Assembly (NCBI RefSeq): GCF_019890725.1
Contig: NZ_JAINZZ010000051.1
Location: 1-56,329 of the forward strand
Reading direction: 5' to 3'
Length of the DNA: 56,329 nucleotides
Source of the DNA: Actinacidiphila acidipaludis
Lineage (GTDB): Bacteria; Actinomycetota; Actinomycetes; Streptomycetales; Streptomycetaceae
Part shown: piece by piece, positions 1 to 7,186 of the stretch
Layout: every line of letters begins with the position of its first letter
Position numbering within the stretch: the stretch's first letter is position 1
Made by a program: the position numbers and the translations under genes
The notes under the pieces: generated by a model
The model's database searches: none
What the model was told of the DNA's origin: nothing
Seen by the model: only the letters and a program-made list of their open reading frames with translations

Positions 1-1
1 C

Positions 2-73
2 GCCGTCGAGCTGACCCGCTCCTCCCGCTCGAACCGGCCCAGCACCATGGACGAGCGAGAGGATCAGCGGTGA
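2..73 (+). CDS. 3' end of an upstream gene (partial)
   Basis: An open frame enters from the window edge and ends at TGA 71-73. The last 23 codons encode a polar tail rich in Arg, Ser and Glu that ends in DEREDQR. The stop overlaps the GTG start of the sigma-like gene by four bases (GTGA), the usual sign of translational coupling. Too little is visible to name the product. Confidence 0.5.
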   Translation, partial: AVELTRSSRSNRPSTMDEREDQR

Positions 74-660
74 ACGACAGCAGCCTGCGAGGTCGCCGGC
101 CCGAACGTCCGAAGGCCACCACCGACCAGACCGGCCCGGTGGACTTCCAGGCCTTCCACGCCATGTACCGCGGCGACTATGTGCGGTGGGCGTCGCTGTA
201 CCTGGGATCGCGGGCGGACGCCGAGGACGCGGTCGGCGAAGCGATGGTCGAGCTGCTGGGCAAGTGGCCCACCGTGCTCACCCAGGAGGAGCCCGCCGCG
301 TACGCCTGGTGGCTGGTCAAGAACCGGGTGAAGGACGCGGCACGCTCTCGCAGCCGTCACCAGAAGCTGGCCGACGCCATCTTCACCGTGACCGCGCTGC
401 AGGAGGCGGCCGACCCCATCGGCGAGCTGGAGAACAGCCTGGCCGTCTGGCAGGCCATCGACGCACTGCCGGACCGCCAGCACGACGTCGTCCTCATGCG
501 CTACAGCCTCGGCCTCACCGTCCCGGAGACCGCCGCGGTCCTCGGCATAACCGAAGCCACCGTCCGCTCCACCGTCCGCGACGCCCGGCGACGCCTGCGG
601 GCCGCACTGGACCTCGACACCAAGAAGGGACACGCAGATGACCGCTCCGAGGTCGCTTGA
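70..660 (+). CDS. RNA polymerase sigma-70 family (ECF-like) sigma factor
   Basis: This 196-residue protein has the two-domain layout of ECF/SigE-like sigma factors, which bind core RNA polymerase and direct it to alternative promoters. Region 2 covers about residues 27-95 (YVRWASLYLGS, then DAEDAVGEAMVELL, with an aromatic AYAWWLV segment). Region 4 covers about residues 125-185: LPDRQHDVVLMRYSLGL is followed by the helix-turn-helix TVPETAAVLGITEATVR and the Arg-rich helix DARRRLRAAL. The GTG start overlaps the stop of the preceding gene (GTGA), and the end overlaps the start of the next gene by 23 bases, so the three are probably co-translated. No anti-sigma zinc-finger gene is visible next to it. 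The regulon cannot be inferred. Confidence 0.85.
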   Translation: MNDSSLRGRRPERPKATTDQTGPVDFQAFHAMYRGDYVRWASLYLGSRADAEDAVGEAMVELLGKWPTVLTQEEPAAYAWWLVKNRVKDAARSRSRHQKLADAIFTVTALQEAADPIGELENSLAVWQAIDALPDRQHDVVLMRYSLGLTVPETAAVLGITEATVRSTVRDARRRLRAALDLDTKKGHADDRSEVA

Positions 661-1414
661 CGAGTACCTGGCCAAGGCCCGGCTCGTCTCGCCGGAGTAC
701 ACCGCCGACGAGCTCGCCGCCGCCCAGGCACGTCTGACAGCCCGCGCCACCCAGCAGCTGATGTCCGGGGCGCTCACCTTCGACGACGTCACAGGCCCGG
801 ACCTGTGCCCCGCGCATGCCCGCCAAGAGCAGTGGCCGGCGCCGGTCGACGGGGACGACGCCGAGACCCGCGACCGGCTTGAAGCGGCCGGCGACCTGCA
901 GCACCTGTGCAAGATCGTCATCAGTCAGGACAACGCCCTGCACGCGATGTCCGAGCTGCTGTCCGGCCGCGCCCACGACGCCAGCCTCATACCCGAACCG
1001 GACGGTGCCCGGGTCCTGGCGTGCATCCTGCACCTGGCCGGCAGAGAGGACAGCGCCCGCTTCTGGTGGCAGTTCGCCGCCGGCGCCGACGACGGCCTGG
1101 CCCGCTTCTGCCTCTTCCTCCACCACCTAGCGCTCGGAGAACTCCAGGAAGCGAACTGGTGGCACGACCAGGTCCCGCGCGGCGGACGGGACATGTGGGC
1201 CCGCGCCGTCCGGGAAGGCCGCGACGAGGAGACCGCCGCCGCGGCTACCTGCCTGCACGCCGTCGCCCGCCACAAGGCCGTGCCCGAGGCCACCAACGCC
1301 GTTGTGGTCTATGTCAAGAACGCCATCCAGTTCGTCGACGACGAAGACATCCCGCTCCCTCTCCCCCCGGATGGATTCGCCCAGCGCATCGAAGAGATGA
1401 CTGCGGGCGTCTAG
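638..1414 (+). CDS. hypothetical protein coupled to the sigma factor
   Basis: This 258-residue soluble protein has no signal peptide or membrane segment and is rich in Ala, Asp and Arg. Its ATG lies inside the end of the sigma-factor gene, 23 bases overlapping in another frame, which strongly suggests one operon. The middle (about residues 75-200) is helical, with a run reading AGREDSARFWWQFAAGADD followed by amphipathic helices resembling a TPR-like or solenoid fold. I do not recognise a named family. Similar helical proteins occur beside sigma factors in streptomycetes, so a role as sigma partner is a guess from position only. Confidence 0.7.
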   Translation: MTAPRSLDEYLAKARLVSPEYTADELAAAQARLTARATQQLMSGALTFDDVTGPDLCPAHARQEQWPAPVDGDDAETRDRLEAAGDLQHLCKIVISQDNALHAMSELLSGRAHDASLIPEPDGARVLACILHLAGREDSARFWWQFAAGADDGLARFCLFLHHLALGELQEANWWHDQVPRGGRDMWARAVREGRDEETAAAATCLHAVARHKAVPEATNAVVVYVKNAIQFVDDEDIPLPLPPDGFAQRIEEMTAGV

Positions 1415-1439
1415 CCGAAGAGACACCAAGGAGCAGTTC

Positions 1440-1724
1440 ATGACCGCTGACCTTTACGAATGGTGGAACGAGGAGGATCCGGTTGACCAGGACGATGACG
1501 AGCTGTTGGACCGTCGCTGGAACCCGGGTCATGGACGCGGGCGCGCGCCCGAGACAGACATCCCACCGGACCGGCCTGCCGATCGCGGCCCCGAGGGGTC
1601 CGCTGGTGGGTGGGACCTCGATGCCCCGGCCCGGCCCCTGCCGGCTGTCCGATGGATTCCCTGTTCCGTGGCAGGGATGGCGGTACGGTCTGGTGCGAGT
1701 TCAGCAGCGAGTGGGGGGTGTGCG
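1440..1724 (+). other. possible in-frame 5' extension or separate small acidic ORF
   Basis: An ATG at 1440 follows AAGGAG with good spacing, 25 bases after the preceding stop. It opens an acidic stretch (YEWWNEEDP, then DQDDDELLDRRW) in frame with the downstream gene. From about residue 35 the composition becomes random-looking and GC3 falls. Translation may really begin here, or a short ORF may have lost its stop. The more conserved-looking N-terminus of the downstream protein starts at GTG 1725. Confidence 0.35.
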
Positions 1725-2210
1725 GTGACGGGGATCGAGATCGCGGTCGGGTACGTGTTCGCCTACCTGGTCCGCAAGGCCAAGCGCGTGGCGGGCCAGG
1801 TCGATGCCGAGGTCGCCCGGGGGCTGGACGCCGGCATGGACCGCCTGCACGACCTGGTCAGCGCCAAGCTCGGGCCCGATCCCGCTCTGGAGCGTGCCAC
1901 CGAGGAGGCCTGGGCCGGCCAGGCCGAACCCAGCGAGCGCACCCAGCGGCGGCTGGCCGACTCCCTGGAGGATGCCGCCGAGCGCGACCCGGACTTCGCC
2001 AAGGCGCTGCAGGAGCTGGTGGAACAGGTGCAGGCTGCCGAGAAGGCCGCGGCCCCTGGCGGGGTGTCGGCGTCCGGCAGCGCTCAAGCCATCGGCGGCA
2101 ACGCGACCATCAGCGCGGAAGGCGGCTCGGCCGCCGCGCTGCGGATGGGCGACGTGACGATCGGATCTGGCACCGTGGACCCTCACCGGCCGGGCCCGGA
2201 ACAGAGCTGA
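1725..2210 (+). CDS. partner protein of an NB-ARC/TPR gene
   Basis: The preferred start is GTG 1725 behind a G-rich Shine-Dalgarno, giving 161 residues beginning TGIEIAVGYVFAYLVRKAKR. The first 20 residues form a hydrophobic or amphipathic helix that could touch a membrane. The middle is charged and helical (EVARGLDAGMDRLHDLVSAK). The C-terminus is a Gly/Ala/Ser-rich repeat region (ASGSAQAIGGNATISAEGG). Proteins of this design commonly precede NB-ARC/TPR genes in Streptomyces, and here the next frame begins at or just after this stop. Its role is unknown; partner or sensor in an NB-ARC signalling or defence module is an inference. Confidence 0.65.
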   Translation: MTGIEIAVGYVFAYLVRKAKRVAGQVDAEVARGLDAGMDRLHDLVSAKLGPDPALERATEEAWAGQAEPSERTQRRLADSLEDAAERDPDFAKALQELVEQVQAAEKAAAPGGVSASGSAQAIGGNATISAEGGSAAALRMGDVTIGSGTVDPHRPGPEQS

Positions 2211-3978
2211 CCGCGCCCGGCACCACCGCTGCCGCACAGGTCGCCACGGAGAAGGCGGTCATCGCCCAGCAGGGTGCGATTGCAGCTGATCACATCGGCC
2301 AGGTGGCTTACTACGCCGCGCCGGTGCCCGTGACGCCCTGGCAGCGCGTGCGCGTGGGCGCGGTACCGGTGCTGGCCTCGGCCTTCCAGCCCCGGCACGA
2401 GCTGCGGGAGCAGGTCGAGCGAGCCCGCGCCGAACACTCCACCGTCGTGCTCACCCAAGTCCTGTCCGGCGGTGGCGGCGTGGGCAAGTCGCAGCTGGCC
2501 GCCGCCTTGGCCCACCAGGCCAACGCCCAGGGCGTAGAGGTGCTGGTGTGGGTGAGCGCCGCCGAGACCGTCCAGGTCGTGGCCGCCTACGCCGCTGCCG
2601 CCCACCGCGTCGGGGCGCCGGGCGCGGACGGGCAGGACGTCGAGGACGACGCACGCGCATTCCTGGCCTGGCTGGCCGTCACCGAACGCACGTGGCTCGT
2701 CGTCCTGGACGATCTGACCGATCTGGAAGGAGCCCGCGCGTGGTGGCCACAGCCCCCCGCAGCGGACAACGGCCACGTCCTTGTCACCACACACCGCCGC
2801 GACGCATTGGTCTCCGGCGCCGGCCGGGTCGTCGTCCACGTCGGCACCTACACCCGCAAGGAAGCCCTGGCCTATCTGCGTGACCGCTTCACCAGCGCGC
2901 ACACACCGCATCTGCTCGACGACCGTGCCCACGACCTGGTGCGGGAACTGGGAGAACTGCCGCTGGCGCTGGGCCACGCCGCCGCCTACATGATCAACGA
3001 AGACGTGCCCTGCACCGACTACCTCACCCTGTTCGCCGCCCGCGCCTCCCACCTGGGCGCACTGCTGCCGCCCGGCGCGGACACCGAAGGCTACGGACGA
3101 CAGGTCACCGCATCGCTCCTGCTGGCCCTGGACGCCGCCCAGCAACGCGAACCGCTCGGCCTGGCCCTGCCCGCGACCTGTGGGCCACCCCCGCCGCCAC
3201 CGCCTACCTCACCGAACACCGCGCCCCACCCACCGACCAGGCGCAACCAGCCGACGTCACCCCAGCACAGGCCTACGCCGCCCTGCGTCTGCTGCACCAC
3301 TACGCCCTGCTCACCATCGACACCCTCGCAGGACACCGCGCGGTGCGCCTGCATGCCCTCACCGCCCGCGCCGCCCGCGAAACCACCCCGCAGGCTGAGA
3401 CCTTGGCAACCGTCACAGCCGCCGGCACCGTCCTCACCGCGATCTGGCCCGAGCACGACCACACCGCCCCCGACCTGGCCGCAGTCTTGCGGGCCAACAC
3501 CGACGCTCTCGCCGCCGACGCCGGCGACCTGCTCTGGCAGCCTGACGGCCACCCCGTCCTGTTCCGAGCCGGCAACAGCCTCCTCGACGCCGGCCTTCAC
3601 ACAGCCGCCCTCACTCACTGGCACCACCTGGCCACCGACGCCGAACGACTGCTGGGCAGTGAGCGCCCCGACACCCTCACAGCCCGTGCCAACCTCGCCG
3701 TCTCCTACGAGCAGGCAGCACGCACCACCGAGGCGATCACCCTGCAGGAGCGGGTGCTGGCCGACCGCGAGCGGCTACTCGGCCACGAACACCCGGACAC
3801 CCTCAACGCCCGCGCCAACCTCGCCGTCTCCTACCGGCAGGCGGCACGCACCCCCGAAGCGATCACCCTGCAGGAGCAGGTGCTGGCCGACAGCGAGCGG
3901 CTGCTCGGCCCCGAACACCCCGACACCCTCACCGCAGCGGAGAGGCTGCGTGCTTGGAGAGACACGGGCAAGCTGTAG
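2207..3978 (+). pseudogene. NB-ARC/TPR STAND ATPase gene disrupted by a frameshifting deletion
   Basis: The first part encodes a STAND/NB-ARC ATPase: P-loop GGGGVGKSQLAAALA near 2467, a Walker B-like strand TWLVVLDDLTD near 2690, and a GLPL-like motif (LGELPLALGHAA) near 2950. After GLALPA (about 3171) the frame runs into a Pro-rich out-of-frame tail. The correct sequence resumes one frame over, from about 3175, as DLWATPAATAYLTEHR, and continues into TPR units (HPDTL.ARANLAVSY) up to TAG 3976-3978. About 15-20 residues expected between GLALPA and LWATP are missing, so a deletion not divisible by three is likely. Only two to three TPR units remain. No ATG or GTG fits the 5' end; the closest is CTG 2207 overlapping the previous stop. 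Such proteins act as intracellular sensors, and this copy is probably dead. Confidence 0.75.
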
Positions 3979-4016
3979 GACGCGGTAAGTGACGTCTTAT
4001 GGCCACACAGTGAAGC

Positions 4017-4046
4017 GGACGGCACTGAGGACCGACAGCGCCGTCC
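4017..4046. terminator. hairpin between convergent genes
   Basis: GGACGGC at 4017-4023 pairs with GCCGTCC at 4040-4046 around a 16-base loop. It sits between the converging NB-ARC pseudogene and the DUF805 gene. There is no clear T-run, as is common in high-GC actinobacteria. Confidence 0.45.
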
Positions 4047-4059
4047 GTCTCGACTGGGA

Positions 4060-4437
4060 TCAGTATTGGGGCTGCGGCACGAACGCGTGGTCGGCGGGAT
4101 CCTTGGGGTCGGGACCGTAGGCGTTCATGCCTCGCTCGCCGGCGGCGCACAAGAAAGCCAGCATGATGAATCCGCCGACCACCGGGATGAAGCCGAGCAG
4201 GATGAACCAGCCGGACTTGCCGGTGTCGTGCAGACGGCGCACGCCCACGGCCAGGGTCGGCACGATGACCCCGATCAGGTACACGAAGTACGGGATCATG
4301 GTGTGAGCCACCGCGCCGACGATGGCCAGCACCACGAGGGCGATGCAGGTGAACAAGGTGTACTGCCAGTACTCCTTGCGGCGTGCTCTCCCGCTGAAGA
4401 CGGCGTACTTCTTGAGCACGTCGATGTACCAACGCAC
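4060..4437 (-). CDS. DUF805 family membrane protein
   Basis: This 125-residue protein has the DUF805 signature: an N-terminal amphipathic segment with FSGRARRKEYWQ (about residues 14-25), transmembrane helices near 27-45, 48-62 and 78-96, and the conserved VGVRRLHDTGKSGWF motif (about residues 64-78). The C-terminal tail is short and polar. The function of the family is unknown; it is an inner-membrane protein. The GTG start at 4437 follows a GGGGGG Shine-Dalgarno. It is monocistronic and converges on the NB-ARC pseudogene. Confidence 0.9.
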   Translation of the reverse strand: MRWYIDVLKKYAVFSGRARRKEYWQYTLFTCIALVVLAIVGAVAHTMIPYFVYLIGVIVPTLAVGVRRLHDTGKSGWFILLGFIPVVGGFIMLAFLCAAGERGMNAYGPDPKDPADHAFVPQPQY

Positions 4438-4899
4438 GTGTGTGTCCCCCCAAGGACGAGAAAAAGAGAGTCTCGATCGAGTCGACGACCCGGACCGATC
4501 AGCGGCCGGGCGGCAGACATTAGGGGCGTTGACCTGCCCAAGTCAACTTCCCCGGAGCACCGTTGTCAGCGCGGTTCTCCTGCCCGCGTACGAGCGCCCT
4601 CCGCCGTGCCGGGCGAAGGGTCCGGGACGGGTGAACACGCAGCGTTCCAGCTCGTGTGGTGGGTTTCCGTTCGACGTCAGCGAGTGGTGGCCAACGCCCG
4701 CCGCAGGCTGTGGCCCCTCTGCGTCTCGGTTGCGTCCGTGGAAGTGGTGTAGCGAGTGGGACCTGTGCGACTCCGCGCTTCACTGTCGAAACGTTCCTCA
4801 TTACTGAGATGCATGATGTCGGAGCCGTCCGGTCAGGCCACGGATCTGCAACCTTCCGCGCCCCCAAGCCCGTCCGACAGATCTACTGCGCACCCACCT
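4438..4899. other. intergenic region without a recognisable gene
   Basis: This stretch lies upstream of the DUF805 gene and the ligase remnant. Open frames run through it on both strands, but none has convincing codon bias, a ribosome-binding site or a recognisable domain. It probably holds the DUF805 promoter and decayed DNA. Confidence 0.4.
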
Positions 4900-5345
4900 G
4901 CCAGCGTCATCAAGGACACCCGAGGGACCTACCGGCCCGGCCGGGGCAGCAGCCGGGGGTGGTGGAAGTGGCGGATCCGGCATACCGCCGAGGCGATCGT
5001 CGGGGCAGTGACCGGCAGTCCGTCCCGGCCCCGCAGCCTGCTGCTTGGCCGCTACGACGGGGCTGGTCGGCTGCGGTACGTCGACCGGTCCACGGCGCTG
5101 GCCAGGCCGTTGACCGAATGCCTCGGTCGGCTCCTCACTCTCGCCGGCGGCGGCCATCCGGGGAGGGGCGCCGCTTCTCGGCCGCGTGGGGCAGCCGGGA
5201 CCCTCGTGCGGTTGACCTGATGCAGCCGGAGGTAGTCGTGGAGGCGGCGCCGACATCAGCCGTGACGCTGCCGGCCGATACCGGCAGCCGGTCCGCATCG
5301 TCGGTAACCGGCCTGACCTTTCACCCGGCGACGTCGCCACCCTGC
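4900..5345 (+). pseudogene. remnant of an ATP-dependent DNA ligase C-terminal (OB-fold) domain
   Basis: One frame reads RHTAEAIVGAVTGSPSRPRS then LLLGRYDGAGRLRYVDRSTA, which is the start of the OB-fold domain of LigD/LigC-type ATP-dependent DNA ligases. After about 5165 the match continues in another frame as FSAAWGSRDPRAVDLMQPEV and ends in a Pro-rich segment like the end of these proteins. The adenylation domain with its KxDG lysine is absent, so no nick-sealing activity is possible. This is a truncated, frameshifted relic. The identification rests on remembered family sequences. Confidence 0.65.
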
Positions 5346-5507
5346 CCACCCCTCTGCCGAGGCCTGATCGCTCCGCCCCTCGTTCGGACAAGGACCACGG
5401 ATCCATCCGACACACGATTCAGACGGGTCAGGCCGGCTTCGGCGGGAGCGGGTCCGGTCCGCGGGTTCGCCCCGCCAAGTCCGCGCCAACCAAGTCGGCG
5501 GCCCGCA

Positions 5508-5918
5508 TCAGGCGCAGTACAAGCTGCTCCCGTGGTCGCTCAGGAGCTGGTCGTATACCCAGCCCTGGACGCCTGTGGTCTGGTCTTTGAGGTAGGTCCA
5601 GGATGCGTTGTCGCTGCCGAGCGTCCAGCAGTAGTAGTTCAGCTTGTGACCGGCATCGGCCGTGCCCCTGATCGCGCAGCCGGTGCTGGAGCCGGAGCGG
5701 ATGTTGGCTCCGCCTCCGGTCGCCTTCAGTGGGCTGGGGTCGTGGTCCACCGGTGCGGCACTCCCGCAGGCGAAAGAAGCTGGCGTCGCTACACCGCTCA
5801 GAGCTCCGGCTACGGGTCTGGCCTGTGCCGCGCTCGCCTGTGGGACGGTCACGGCCGCCACGACGAAGGCGATGGCAACTGCTACGGGCAGCTTTCGTAT
5901 GGCCGCACTCTTCTTCAT
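5508..5918 (-). CDS. secreted SH3-like domain protein
   Basis: This 136-residue protein starts with a Sec signal peptide: KKSAAIRK, a hydrophobic core VAVAIAFVVAAV, and AxA cleavage near residue 31. The mature part carries a bacterial SH3-like fold (about residues 65-130): GANIRSGSSTGCAIRGTA, then LNYYCW and QGWVYDQLL. Four cysteines (CGSA, TGCAI, YYCW, LYCA) probably form disulfides outside the cell. Such small extracellular SH3 proteins may bind peptidoglycan, but this is not established. A strong Shine-Dalgarno (AAGGGAAG) precedes the ATG. It is monocistronic. Confidence 0.85.
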   Translation of the reverse strand: MKKSAAIRKLPVAVAIAFVVAAVTVPQASAAQARPVAGALSGVATPASFACGSAAPVDHDPSPLKATGGGANIRSGSSTGCAIRGTADAGHKLNYYCWTLGSDNASWTYLKDQTTGVQGWVYDQLLSDHGSSLYCA

Positions 5919-6189
5919 GCGCTTCCCTTCTTTGACTCATTTGAGGTCCTGGCTTTCGGTTCTGGGCCAGGTGGTCCGGTGACGGCAACGCTCCGGTGCC
6001 TAGAGTCTGGTGTGCATGGTGAGAGGTGTCCTTGACGCACAGACGCACGGGTTTGACGATCCGTGGCGAGACCCCATCCGGCCGGGTGTACTGGCTGTCT
6101 GACGGTTCGGACGCTGTCAGCAGGCCGCCAGCGGCTCACCACGCCCGCCCCGACTTGGGGTGGCTCAGATCCAGTCCCGCCGGTGGTCT
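5919..6189. other. promoter region of the SH3 protein, otherwise empty
   Basis: This region is upstream of the secreted SH3-like gene. It contains that gene's ribosome-binding site at about 5925-5935. I see no gene, no clear hairpin and no RNA gene here. Confidence 0.35.
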
Positions 6190-6455
6190 CGAGTCCATAG
6201 CGGTGACCGTGTGTGCCTGAGCTGGGGTGACCGTGTGGGCGCAGACGGCTGTGTGCCGGAGAGGCTCGACCTTCTCCTTGGTCGTTGTTCCGGGACGGAG
6301 CCGACCCTACGCCCAGGCGACGGCGTTTCCACCACAGGTTCCCCGGGGTGTTCGGGGCCTGCCGAGCTCGGAGGTGACCCGATGGTCGCACTCGGCGTCA
6401 TCTATCGGCCCGGTGTAGCCGTAGGAGGCGGCGTTGGCGGTCTTCTTCCGTCGCG
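6190..6455 (-). pseudogene. decayed copy of the HNH-like domain found in the adjacent gene
   Basis: Reading leftward, ANAASYGYTGPIDDAECDH matches NAKSYGYTGRMSDAEYDH of the intact neighbour. The match continues in another frame (PNTPGNLWWKR versus PNDPRNLWVEA), and near the end HTAVCAHTVTPAQAHTVTA matches HTAVCANKVTLAAAQQAIVT. Both the order and the strand agree with the gene at 6512-7186. The remnant is therefore a former tandem paralogue that lost its N-terminus and gained frameshifts. Confidence 0.7.
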
Positions 6456-6511
6456 TATGGAGACCGTCGGGTGGTGGGTGCTTTGGGGTGTGTTGAGTGA
6501 CTCCGTGTCCG

Positions 6512-7186
6512 TTACTGCAGTCCTAGGCTGCTGAGTGCGGTGGTCCAGTCGGTGACGATCGCCTGTTGGGCGGCGGCGAGGGTTACCTTGTTGGCGCAGA
6601 CCGCGGTGTGGAGTTTGGTCTCCACGGGGTCTTTGAGGTTGTTGACGCCGGCGTTGGCTTTGTGACTGGGGTCTGGGGCCTCGACCCACAAGTTGCGCGG
6701 GTCGTTGGGGTCGCCGCCGAGTTGAAGGCTGATCAGGTGGTCGTATTCGGCGTCGCTCATTCGGCCGGTGTAGCCGTAGGACTTGGCGTTGAGGGCTTTC
6801 TCTTTGCCGGTGACCGACTGTGGTGGGCGGATGCCGCCGGTGTAGCCACCCTTGCGGCAGATGGTCGTGGTGATGTTGGCCTGTGTGACGGCGGGGCTGA
6901 TCGCCCCGGGGTTGCAGGTGGGGTCCTCGATCGGCTCGCCTTTCTCGTAGCGGTAGTGGCAGCTTCCGGCGGACGGTTGGGGCTGGACCGTGTAGTGGGT
7001 CTGCGGGCCGGCTCCGACGGGAATGGAGTGGTGAGCAGCGTTGGATGCCGTGCTGGTGTTCGCGGGTGGGGCGGCTTGGCCGGACGGGGTGCCGCTGGCG
7101 TTGCTCACAGGTGAGGAGGGGTTGCACCCTGCGAGCAGGAGTGCGACGAGCGTGGTGGCGCTGCCGGGGAGAAGGCGGGATCGCAC
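6512..7186 (-). CDS. probable lipoprotein with HNH-like (DUF1524-type) domain, internal start
   Basis: An internal GTG at 7186, with GAGGA about 10 bases upstream, would give 224 residues starting with an export signal and lipobox (TTLVALLLAGC). A Ser/Thr/Pro/Ala linker follows, then a globular domain: SYGYTGRMSDAEYDHLISLQ, LGGDPNDPRNLWVEAPDP, and VETKLHTAVCANKVTL to the end. The DH.I.LQLGG....NLW core resembles the His-metal nuclease signature of extracellular DUF1524/HNH proteins. It may be an anchored extracellular nuclease. It shares the frame of the helicase above, so whether it is made separately is unresolved. Confidence 0.65.
   Translation of the reverse strand: MRSRLLPGSATTLVALLLAGCNPSSPVSNASGTPSGQAAPPANTSTASNAAHHSIPVGAGPQTHYTVQPQPSAGSCHYRYEKGEPIEDPTCNPGAISPAVTQANITTTICRKGGYTGGIRPPQSVTGKEKALNAKSYGYTGRMSDAEYDHLISLQLGGDPNDPRNLWVEAPDPSHKANAGVNNLKDPVETKLHTAVCANKVTLAAAQQAIVTDWTTALSSLGLQ

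Noticed and set aside
4656..6035. A 459-codon rightward frame
   Set aside because: It crosses the antisense of the secreted SH3 gene and only part of the ligase relic; there is no single domain or start signal.
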